From: JAUREX01 sp964472135
GTDB lineage: Bacteria > Pseudomonadota > Alphaproteobacteria > Rhodobacterales > Rhodobacteraceae
Direction of reading: 5' to 3'
DNA length: 64,000 nt
Assembly: GCA_964472135.1 (NCBI GenBank)
Contig: CAYYJB010000001.1
Coordinates: forward strand, 69,692-133,691
The translations under genes were made by a program, and so were the position numbers. How positions within the stretch are numbered: position 1 is the first letter of the stretch; the number at the start of each line of letters is the position of its first letter. The notes under the pieces were generated by a model, which was given only the letters and a program-made list of their open reading frames with translations, ran no database searches and was not told where the DNA came from. Below, one piece after another: positions 7,570-14,639 of the stretch.

Positions 7570-8366
7570 CGCAGCGCTGCCGCGTCGCTGAGCCAGGGTG
7601 CCACTGCCGCCTCGAAGGCGGCGGGATCCTCCATGTTCGGCACATGCGCGAGGCCCGGCAGAAAGACCGCCTGCGCGTCGGGCGTCGCGGCGGCCATCGC
7701 CTCCATCGCCGCACGCGGGGCGCCCATGTCCTCGGCGCCGCCCAGATAGCGCACGGGGCGCGACATCCGCGGCAGGTGGCGCAGGTAATCGAGGCCCTTG
7801 AGCGCCGCCGCGCAGCCCGCATAGCCCGCGATCGGCGTCGCGAGGATCATCGCAGCCGCGCGCTCGCGCGCCGCGGGCGGACAGGCCGGGGTGAACCAGC
7901 GCGCGAGCGTGCCCTCGAGGATCGCCGCCATGCCGCCCGCGCGAATCGCCGCGATCCGGTCGTCCCAGCTTGCCACGAAGGGGGGCGGGGCATCGGCGCG
8001 CGCGTCGCACACGATCAGCGTCCCGACGCGCCCCGGATGCCCGAGCCCGAGCCCCAGCGCCGTCATCCCGCCAAGCGAAAGCCCCATCACGTCAGCCCGC
8101 GCCGCGCCGACATGGTCGAGAATCGCGACCATGTCCGCGACCAGCATCGCGAAGTCATACGCGCCCTCGGGCGCCTCCGATCCGCCGTGGCCGCGCGTGT
8201 CATAGCGCAACACGCGGTGTGTTCGGGTCAGCAGCCCGATCTGGTCGTCCCACATGCGCAAATCGGCCGCGAGCGAGTTCGACAGCAAGAGCCACGGCTT
8301 GCCTGCCGCACCATCGACGCGGAACGCCAGCCGCGCGCCGGCCGCCTGAACGTGCCCCGTCGTCAT
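7566..8366 (-). CDS. Alpha/beta hydrolase, enol-lactonase-like
   Basis: Cytoplasmic hydrolase of 266 aa that resembles 3-oxoadipate enol-lactonases (PcaD). The nucleophile elbow GLSLGG places the catalytic serine at 97. The acid is probably D213 or E212 in GGAEDM, and the histidine is H241 in LAHVPNME. It overlaps both neighbours by 4 bases. In this context a lactone or ester hydrolysis step after the flavin monooxygenase is plausible. Confidence 0.87.
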   Translation of the reverse strand: MTTGHVQAAGARLAFRVDGAAGKPWLLLSNSLAADLRMWDDQIGLLTRTHRVLRYDTRGHGGSEAPEGAYDFAMLVADMVAILDHVGAARADVMGLSLGGMTALGLGLGHPGRVGTLIVCDARADAPPPFVASWDDRIAAIRAGGMAAILEGTLARWFTPACPPAARERAAAMILATPIAGYAGCAAALKGLDYLRHLPRMSRPVRYLGGAEDMGAPRAAMEAMAAATPDAQAVFLPGLAHVPNMEDPAAFEAAVAPWLSDAAALR

Positions 8367-9466
8367 TCCGCGGCCTCGGTCATTGCGGGTCGGGCATCGA
8401 TGCGCGGCAGGACCTTCTCGGCCAGAAGCACCATCGACCGTCGCGCCAGCGCCGGATCGGCCCAGTCGTGCCCGGCATAAAGGAGCGTGCCGAAATCGCC
8501 GACCGAATCGCGGAATGCTGCAACCTCGTCCGCGACCTTGTCGGGCGTCCCCCAGATCACCAGACGGTCGAGGACATGCTCGAGCGTCACCTCGCTGTCG
8601 GGCATCGACTGGTCTTCCTTGAAGAGGTTGGCGCGGCCGTTCTTCACGAGCTTCGTCAGAAGCTGCTTGTAATAGAAGACATAGGGCGACTGCGGATCGC
8701 GGGCATAGGCGCGCGCGGTCGCGAGGTCATCGGCGACGAAGATCGACTTCGCCACCCGCCAGTTCGACAGATCGCCCGGCCGCCCGCCCTGCGCGCAGCC
8801 CTCGAGATAGCTGTCCTTGTGGGTCGCAACCCACTTGGGCATCAGGAAGTTCGCGCTGATCGGATCCCAGCCCCGCGCCGCCGCCGCCGCCACCCCCTTG
8901 GAGAAGGGCGCGACCGCCGTGACGACGATCGGCGGGTGCGGCCGCTGCAGCGGCTTGCCCACGATCCCCTGCCCGATCTGCGGCAGATGCGTGCGCTCGG
9001 TCGTGATCTTCCAGAACTTCCCTTCGAGATTGTAGGGCGCCTCGGTCGTCCAGAGCGCGAGAACCATGTCGATGGCCTCGAGGAACATCGCGTTGCGGTC
9101 ATTGCCAAGATTGCCGAAGATCTCGGCATCCGACAAAAGCCCGCCGGGCGAGATCCCGAAGATGAGCCGCCCGTCCATCAGGTGATCGAGCATCGCGATC
9201 TGGCCGGCGACATGCGCGGGGTGCGAGTTGGGCAGGTTCACCGTGCCCGTGCCGATCCGCATCTGCCTCAGCCGCCCGGCAAGCGAGGCGATGAAGAGGG
9301 CCGACGAGGTGATGTTCTCGGCCAGATCGGTGACATGCTCGCCGACATAGGCCTCGGCGAAGCCAAGTTCATCTGCCAGCAGGAACGCGTCCTGATCCTC
9401 GCGCAGGCACTGGCGCCAGTCCTTGTCGATCGGGTGGATCGGCATGGTAAAGAATCCGGCCTTCAT
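8363..9466 (-). CDS. LLM-class flavin-dependent monooxygenase
   Basis: Luciferase-like monooxygenase of 367 aa that uses reduced flavin and oxygen. The bacterial luciferase fold is recognisable from the N-terminal strand MKAGFFTMP, the EAYVGEH segment, the GTGTVNLPNSHPAHVAGQ stretch, and DHLMDGRLIFGISPGG. I chose the ATG at 9466, which follows GAGGTGA at a proper distance. The separate flavin reductase at 10624 is the obvious source of reduced flavin. First gene of the tightly overlapping five-gene operon. Confidence 0.87.
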   Translation of the reverse strand: MKAGFFTMPIHPIDKDWRQCLREDQDAFLLADELGFAEAYVGEHVTDLAENITSSALFIASLAGRLRQMRIGTGTVNLPNSHPAHVAGQIAMLDHLMDGRLIFGISPGGLLSDAEIFGNLGNDRNAMFLEAIDMVLALWTTEAPYNLEGKFWKITTERTHLPQIGQGIVGKPLQRPHPPIVVTAVAPFSKGVAAAAARGWDPISANFLMPKWVATHKDSYLEGCAQGGRPGDLSNWRVAKSIFVADDLATARAYARDPQSPYVFYYKQLLTKLVKNGRANLFKEDQSMPDSEVTLEHVLDRLVIWGTPDKVADEVAAFRDSVGDFGTLLYAGHDWADPALARRSMVLLAEKVLPRIDARPAMTEAAE

Positions 9467-9570
9467 CTTGTCACCTCGCACGCAGGGTTTCGGGCGGCCG
9501 TGCCGCCGCCATGGGCGTGAGATAGCGCGCCACGGACTTCAACGGAAATGATGATCTCTGATATTGCCGA

Positions 9571-10524
9571 TCAGGTTTCCGGCTGGCCCGGGCGCGCGGC
9601 CCGCCCCTCGGCGATGATGCGCGACCAGCGGGCGTCGCTCTCGGCGTGGGCGATCCGGAGGCGGTCGAGGAAGGCGCGCGCGGCGGGCGAAAGGGCGCGT
9701 GTCGCGGGCGAGATCAGCGCATAGCTCACGCTCAGCGCAGGATCCACGATCGGGTGCAGCCAGCGTTCCGCCCCTGCCAGATCCGCCGAGCAGATCGTCG
9801 CGGGCAGGATCGTGGCATAATCCGACCGCGCCACGAAATCGAGCGTCGCGATCATCGCGTCCATGTCGAGCGTCGCCGCGGGCACGAGACCCGATTCGGC
9901 GAAGGCTGCATCGAGCCTGTCGCGCCGCGCGTTGCCGCGCAGAGGCAGCACGAGTTTCATCGACGCGATTTCGGCCAGCGCCACGGGCGCGAGATGGGCG
10001 CGCGATCCGCCCGCCCGGGTCACGAGGATCTCGCGGTCGCGTCCGAAGGGTTCGATCCGCAACCCGTCGCGCGTCACCGGATGGGGCACCACCGCAAAGT
10101 CGAGTTCCGCCGCCGCCACCATGTCGACCAGAAGCGCGCTATAGCCCTCGATCACCCGCAGCGTCACGTCCGGATGGTCGGCGATGAGGTCCGTCAGCAC
10201 CGGCGCCAGCACGCCCCGCGTGAAGGTCGGCATCAGCCCGACCGCGAGCGGCCCGGACACCCGCCCTGACAGGTTGCGCAGATCCTGCTCGGCTGCATCG
10301 AGACGATGCAGGATCTCAACCGCCACGCCATAAAGATGCCGCCCCGCCTCGGTCGGGGTGACCCCGCGCGCCGATCGGTCGAAGAGGCGCAACCCCAGCC
10401 TGTCCTCCATGTTGCGGATCTGCATCGACAGGCCCGATTGCGTCGCGGCAAGGCGTTCGGCCGCGCGGCTGAAGGATCCTTCCTCGTAGATCGCGACAAA
10501 GGCGGAGAGCTGGCGCAGGTTCAT
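9571..10524 (-). CDS. LysR-family transcriptional regulator
   Basis: Regulator of 317 aa. The N-terminal winged helix is MNLRQLSAFVAIYEEGSFSR onward with the recognition helix near residues 30-50 (ATQSGLSMQIRNMEDRLG). It is followed by a periplasmic-binding-protein-like effector domain. I chose the ATG at 10524 because MNLRQL is the standard family start and AGAG lies 8 bases before it; an ATG at 10530 and a GTG at 10533 are alternatives. It is divergent from the flavin reductase gene and upstream of the LLM operon, so it likely controls both. Confidence 0.9.
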   Translation of the reverse strand: MNLRQLSAFVAIYEEGSFSRAAERLAATQSGLSMQIRNMEDRLGLRLFDRSARGVTPTEAGRHLYGVAVEILHRLDAAEQDLRNLSGRVSGPLAVGLMPTFTRGVLAPVLTDLIADHPDVTLRVIEGYSALLVDMVAAAELDFAVVPHPVTRDGLRIEPFGRDREILVTRAGGSRAHLAPVALAEIASMKLVLPLRGNARRDRLDAAFAESGLVPAATLDMDAMIATLDFVARSDYATILPATICSADLAGAERWLHPIVDPALSVSYALISPATRALSPAARAFLDRLRIAHAESDARWSRIIAEGRAARPGQPET

Positions 10525-10550
10525 GGGCATCACTCTGGGTGATATGGGCG

Positions 10551-10563
10551 AATAGAAAGTATT
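10551..10563. promoter_or_regulatory. Small AT-rich inverted repeat in lysR/flavin reductase intergenic region
   Basis: AATAGAAAGTATT has 4-bp arms around a 5-base centre. It lies midway in the 99-base divergent region between the LysR gene and the flavin reductase, where such a regulator would normally bind. It is short, so it is only a candidate site. Confidence 0.3.
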
Positions 10564-10623
10564 GTTTTTCCTAAAGCCTGTCAGCCCCTATCTGAGGATC
10601 GCAGCACGCGTGCGGAGGCCCCG

Positions 10624-11142
10624 ATGAATGCGCTGAACGACATCAGATCGCCCTCGGGGGCGTCCCAGGTGACACCGCAACGCTTCCGCGATGTGCTTGG
10701 TGCCTTTGCGACGGGCGTCACCATCATGACGGCGCGCGGCCCGGACGGTGCGCGCGTCGGGTGCACGGCCTCGTCCTTCAACACCGTCTCGCTCGAACCG
10801 CCGCTGGTGTTGTGGTCGCTCGGGCTGCGCGCCGCTTCGCTCGCGGTCTTTCGCGCGACCGATCACTTCGGCGTCAGCATCCTCGCCGAGGATCAGCGCG
10901 ATCTCGCTCTGCACTTCGCCCGCCCGGCCGAGGACAAGTTCGCCGGCATCGCCATTCGCGAGGGGTCGCATGGCGTGCCGCTCATCTCCGGCGCGCTGGC
11001 GCATCTCGAATGCAGGATCGTCGCCCGCTACGCGGGGGGAGACCACGAGATCATGCTCGGCGAGGTGCTCGATCTCGAGCGGCGCGATGGCGCCCCGCTC
11101 GTCTATCATCGCGGTGGCTTCCACGGTTTGCGCGGCCTCTGA
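10624..11142 (+). CDS. Flavin reductase domain protein
   Basis: Short-chain flavin reductase of 172 aa (HpaC/RutF/DszD type) that supplies reduced FMN or FAD to a partner monooxygenase. The family pattern RFRDVLGAFATGVTIMTA is near residues 20-37, with the flavin-contacting GCTASSFNTVSLEPPLVL at 46-63 and a C-terminal H-x-G (YHRGGFHGL). The ATG at 10624 follows GGAGG by 5 bases. Its likely partner is the LLM monooxygenase at 8363-9466. It is divergent from the LysR gene. Confidence 0.88.
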   Translation: MNALNDIRSPSGASQVTPQRFRDVLGAFATGVTIMTARGPDGARVGCTASSFNTVSLEPPLVLWSLGLRAASLAVFRATDHFGVSILAEDQRDLALHFARPAEDKFAGIAIREGSHGVPLISGALAHLECRIVARYAGGDHEIMLGEVLDLERRDGAPLVYHRGGFHGLRGL

Positions 11143-11144
11143 GG

Positions 11145-11561
11145 TCAGAGCGGCAGCGGCGCGTTCGCGCTGCGCTTGTCCTCGACGGTGGTAAAGGTCA
11201 GCACCGTCTCACCGATGTTCTCGAGATCGTGGGTCATGCTCTCGCCCGGGCCGAAGGCCATGTGGCGCGTCAGGCCGGTGTGATAGTCCATCTCGGTCAC
11301 GCTGCCGTCCGGGCGGCGGGAACGGGCGCGCCCTTCGGAGGTCGCGACCCAGAAATAGTCGAGCACATGGGTGTGAAAACCTAGCCGCGCGCCGGGTTCG
11401 AGCGCGATGAGCCAGACGCGATAGCGATCGGTCTCGGACACGAGCGTGCTGCCCACGCGACCGTTGCGCGCCGCCGCGCGGGCTTCGGCTGCGAGGGGGG
11501 CGCTCCAGTGCGGGCGGCCGGCGAGATCGGCCGGCGTTTCGGCGGGGGCGGGCAGATCCAT
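11145..11561 (-). CDS. Cupin-domain protein
   Basis: Small protein of 138 aa with one cupin beta-barrel. A GARLGFHTHVLDYFWVATS strand pair carries the first metal histidines, and a later TRHMAFGPGESMTHDLENIG supplies the second motif. No signal peptide. It is convergent with the flavin reductase and divergent from the FAD monooxygenase, sharing a 102-base upstream region with it that holds a TetR-type palindrome. It could be a dioxygenase, isomerase or small-molecule binder. Confidence 0.75.
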   Translation of the reverse strand: MDLPAPAETPADLAGRPHWSAPLAAEARAAARNGRVGSTLVSETDRYRVWLIALEPGARLGFHTHVLDYFWVATSEGRARSRRPDGSVTEMDYHTGLTRHMAFGPGESMTHDLENIGETVLTFTTVEDKRSANAPLPL

Positions 11562-11603
11562 CGCGACTCTCCTGTGCTTGTGCCGGATACGGGTCCGAGG
11601 CTA

Positions 11604-11619
11604 TTTATAGGACGATAAA
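11604..11619. promoter_or_regulatory. TetR-type palindrome between cupin and FAD monooxygenase genes
   Basis: TTTATAGGACGATAAA matches 14 of 16 bases with the perfect palindrome at 13841-13856 next to the TetR gene. It sits in the divergent region of the cupin and monooxygenase genes, about 45 bases from each start. The similarity is seen directly; binding by the TetR protein at 13935 is inferred. Confidence 0.6.
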
Positions 11620-11663
11620 CAACGCGAGGCGAGTCCTTGCCGCGCGCGACGGAAAGGGCAGGA

Positions 11664-12860
11664 ATGGGCGGCAGGGCAATCATCGCGGGCGGATCGATCG
11701 GCGGGCTTTTCGCGGCCGCCATGCTGCGCCGTGCGGGGTGGGAGGTGATCGTCCTCGAACGCGCCCGGGCTGAGCTGGCCGGACGCGGCGCCGGGATCGT
11801 GACGCATGATCTGCTCGTGCGGCTGATCGAGGCGGCGGGCGCGGATACGGCCGATCTCGGCGTGCAGGTCATGCGGCGCATCGCCTTCGACATGTCGGGC
11901 GCCGTCACGGCCGAGATGCCGCTGCCGCAGGTCGTGACAAGCTGGGAGAGGGTGCATTCCTCGCTCCGCCGCCTGATGCCCGAGGGCAGCTATCGCCTCG
12001 GCCATTCCATCGCCGCGGTCGAGGATCTTGGCACCTCGGTCCGCTTGCGCACCGAGGAAGGGGCCGTCGTCGAGGGCGACATCGCGATCGGGGCGGATGG
12101 TTTCCGCTCGGCGGTGCGCGCAGGGGTCGCGCCCGGCACGGCGCCCGAGTGGTCGGGCTATGTTGTCTGGCGCGCGCTGGCGACCGAGGCCGACCTGCCC
12201 GCGCACATCCGGCGCGACGTGTTCGAGCATTTCGCCTTCTTTATGCCCGCCGGGTCGCAGATCCTGACCTATCCCATCGCGGGCCCCGACAACGACCTGC
12301 GCCCCGGTCACCGGCGGCTGAACCTCGTGTGGTATCTGCCCGTTCGGCCCGAGGCGCTCGACGACATGCTGACCGACGCCGAGGGCCGCCGCCACGACAT
12401 GACGATCCCGCCCCCCCTGATCCGCGACGAGGTGCTCGGGGCGATGATGGAGTCCGCGCGCGCGCGTCTGGCGCGGCCCTTCGTCGAGATCCTCGAACAC
12501 GCCGAGCGGCCCTTCTTCACGCCGATCTACGACCATCTCGCGCCCGTCTTCGCCCGGGGACGGATCGCGCTTGCCGGCGATGCGGCCTCGGTCGCGCGAC
12601 CCCATGTCGGGATGGGCGTCACCAAGGCCGCCGCGGATGCCGAGGCTCTGGCCCGCCACCTCGGGCAGGCCGAGCCGGTCGCGGCCTTGCGCGCCTATTC
12701 GGCCGAACGCCACGCGGCGGCGGCGCTGGCGCATGGCGTCGGCCGCACCCTCGGGTCTTGGATCGTTTCGGGGGGCGGGCGGGACGACGGCACCGCCCAC
12801 CCGCGCGAGCGGGAATTTCTGGCGCAGACCGCCGTCGTGCCCGCCCGCCCCCTTACTTGA
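11664..12860 (+). CDS. FAD-dependent aromatic-ring monooxygenase
   Basis: Class A flavoprotein monooxygenase of 398 aa, resembling 2,6-dihydroxypyridine 3-hydroxylase and 6-hydroxynicotinate monooxygenase. The N-terminal GGSIGG dinucleotide motif is at about 9-14 and is followed by the FAD-ribose acid (VLERA). The GADGFRS motif lies in the middle, and LAGDAASVARPHVGMGV is the C-terminal FAD-phosphate motif. The ATG at 11664 follows AGGA; a TTG 27 bases upstream is less likely. The type fits hydroxylation of an N-heterocycle or phenol, consistent with the nearby molybdenum hydroxylase. Confidence 0.87.
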   Translation: MGGRAIIAGGSIGGLFAAAMLRRAGWEVIVLERARAELAGRGAGIVTHDLLVRLIEAAGADTADLGVQVMRRIAFDMSGAVTAEMPLPQVVTSWERVHSSLRRLMPEGSYRLGHSIAAVEDLGTSVRLRTEEGAVVEGDIAIGADGFRSAVRAGVAPGTAPEWSGYVVWRALATEADLPAHIRRDVFEHFAFFMPAGSQILTYPIAGPDNDLRPGHRRLNLVWYLPVRPEALDDMLTDAEGRRHDMTIPPPLIRDEVLGAMMESARARLARPFVEILEHAERPFFTPIYDHLAPVFARGRIALAGDAASVARPHVGMGVTKAAADAEALARHLGQAEPVAALRAYSAERHAAAALAHGVGRTLGSWIVSGGGRDDGTAHPREREFLAQTAVVPARPLT

Positions 12861-13806
12861 TCGCCTGCGGGTTGGCGGGCGATCCCGCCCCTCCGGGCAG
12901 GTTCAGGGGCGGCGCGCAGAAGAAGAATTCATAGACCCCGTCCGCCGCGCAATCCTCGGCCAGTTCCTTGACATAATAGATCTCGCCCATCGCGATCCCG
13001 ATGGCCGGGATCACGACCCAGTGCCAGGGCTGGTTGGCCTCGGTCGTCTCGTTCGGGCGCACCTCGCAGCCCCAGGTGTCGGCGCAGATGGCCGCGATAT
13101 CCTTCTGCCGGATCCAGTAGCAGGTCTCGAAGGCAAGCCCCGGTGCGTCGCCGCCGGCGTATCCCGTCCAGTCGCCGCGCCGCAGGCACGATTCCTGATG
13201 CCCAGTGCGGACGATGACGAAATCGCCCTTGCGGATCTCCACCCCCTGCGCGGCGGCGCAGGCGTCTAGGTCGGCGTTGGTGATCGCATAGCCGAGCGGG
13301 AGCATCTCGACCCCCTTCCAGCGCGCGACATCGAGCAGCACGCCACGGCCCACGCAGCGGTCGCGATAGTTCTCGATCCCGTTCTTGCGCGCGCCCTTGG
13401 CATCGACCAGCGTCGCCGGATAGCCATTCCACATCTTGTCATCGAGGAAGATGTGCGCGAGCGCGTCCCACTGGGTCGAAGCCTGGCAGGGCATGTTGAT
13501 CGAATCGTCGGCATAGCGCAGGAATGCGCCCACGTCCTGATTGCCCGCCGCCGCGTCCGTGCCGGTCGCGAGCATGGTGTGGATGGGGTTCCAGCGCCCG
13601 CCGAAGAGGCCCGACTGGATCTTCTGGTCGAGCGCGAGGCCGAGCGCGAAGGTCTTGCCGCGCCGGATCAGTCGCGCTGCGGCCACCACATCCTCGGGCG
13701 TGACGTTGTTGAGCGTCCCGATCTGATCATCGGGCCCCCAGCGGCCCCAGTTCGACAGCTCGCGGGCAGCCTTGTAGATCGCCTCGCGGTTCACGGTCAT
13801 CGGCAT
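12853..13806 (-). CDS. Cyclase-family hydrolase (kynurenine formamidase-like fold)
   Basis: Protein of 317 aa in the long subgroup of the cyclase/amidohydrolase family. The usual metal motif H-x-G-T-H-x-D is replaced by Q-A-S-T-Q-W-D-A-L-A-H, a change I recall from homologues annotated only as cyclase. A later GDFVIVRTGH region also fits. The ATG at 13806 is preceded by GGGAGGGA. It overlaps the monooxygenase 3' end by 8 bases (convergent) and is divergent from the TetR gene across a perfect palindrome. It may open a ring or hydrolyse an amide in the same pathway. Confidence 0.82.
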   Translation of the reverse strand: MPMTVNREAIYKAARELSNWGRWGPDDQIGTLNNVTPEDVVAAARLIRRGKTFALGLALDQKIQSGLFGGRWNPIHTMLATGTDAAAGNQDVGAFLRYADDSINMPCQASTQWDALAHIFLDDKMWNGYPATLVDAKGARKNGIENYRDRCVGRGVLLDVARWKGVEMLPLGYAITNADLDACAAAQGVEIRKGDFVIVRTGHQESCLRRGDWTGYAGGDAPGLAFETCYWIRQKDIAAICADTWGCEVRPNETTEANQPWHWVVIPAIGIAMGEIYYVKELAEDCAADGVYEFFFCAPPLNLPGGAGSPANPQAIK

Positions 13807-13840
13807 GTCGCATCCCTCCCTCGCCGGCGCAGCGGCTTTG

Positions 13841-13856
13841 TTTATCGGATGATAAA
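13841..13856. promoter_or_regulatory. Perfect palindrome between cyclase and TetR genes
   Basis: TTTATCGGATGATAAA has perfect 6-bp arms around GGAT. It lies 35 bases upstream of the cyclase start and about 79 bases upstream of the TetR start. A close copy lies at 11604-11619. TetR regulators usually bind such sites beside their own gene. Confidence 0.65.
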
Positions 13857-13934
13857 AAGCACGCGCCGCCCCATCCCGCAAGAGGCCCGTGGGCGCGCGG
13901 TTGCGCGCCGCGCCCGCCCGGCCTAGGGTGGGGC

Positions 13935-14636
13935 ATGGACACGCGCGGCGAGGAACGGATGGCACCGGCGGGGCAGGGGGCCGAGGCACCCGCGCCCGCC
14001 CGCCCGCAGCGCATGCTGCCCGAGGAACGCCGGCGCGCGCTGATCGAGAAGGCGACCGACTACTTCTCCGAGGCGGGGTTCGAGGGGGGCACGCGCGAAC
14101 TGGCCAAGCGCATGGGCATCACCCAGCCGCTGATCTATCGCTACTTCCCCTCGAAGGATGATCTCGTGAACGAGGTCTATCGCGCCGTCTATCTCGAGAA
14201 ATGGAAGGACGACTGGGTGCACGGCCTCTGCCGGCGCGAGGTGCCGCTTGGTGAACGGCTGCTCGCCTTCTATGCAGACTATACCGCCACGGTGTTCGAG
14301 CGGCGCTGGATGCGGATCTTCTTCTTTGCCGGTCTGCGCGGGCTCGACATCAACACCCGCTACATCGAACGTGTCCGCGCGCAGCTTCTGGTCCCGATCT
14401 GCCTGGAGGCGCGCGCGAGCTTCGGCTTCGATACGCAAGCGCCTGTCACGGATGCGGAAATGGCGCTAGCCTGGGTCATGCACGGGGCGATCTTCTATCA
14501 CGGCGTGCGCGCGGTGATCTACAACCTGCCTGACCGGACCGACCCCGGCCACACAGCGCGGCTGGCAGTCGCTGCCTATCTGGCCGCGGCACCGCGCACC
14601 ATCGCCGACGCGCTCTCGACCCGGCCGCCGGCCTGA
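13935..14636 (+). CDS. TetR-family transcriptional regulator
   Basis: Regulator of 233 aa. An N-terminal tail rich in Ala and Pro (residues 1-28) precedes the DNA-binding domain. The helix-turn-helix is at about 51-72 (GGTRELAKRMGITQPLIYRY). The C-terminal part is a variable ligand domain. The ATG at 13935 follows an AGGGTGGGG stretch; a second ATG at 13959 is possible. It is divergent from the cyclase gene, and two similar palindromes suggest it controls the cyclase, the monooxygenase and the cupin gene as a set. Confidence 0.88.
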   Translation: MDTRGEERMAPAGQGAEAPAPARPQRMLPEERRRALIEKATDYFSEAGFEGGTRELAKRMGITQPLIYRYFPSKDDLVNEVYRAVYLEKWKDDWVHGLCRREVPLGERLLAFYADYTATVFERRWMRIFFFAGLRGLDINTRYIERVRAQLLVPICLEARASFGFDTQAPVTDAEMALAWVMHGAIFYHGVRAVIYNLPDRTDPGHTARLAVAAYLAAAPRTIADALSTRPPA

Positions 14637-14639
14637 CGG

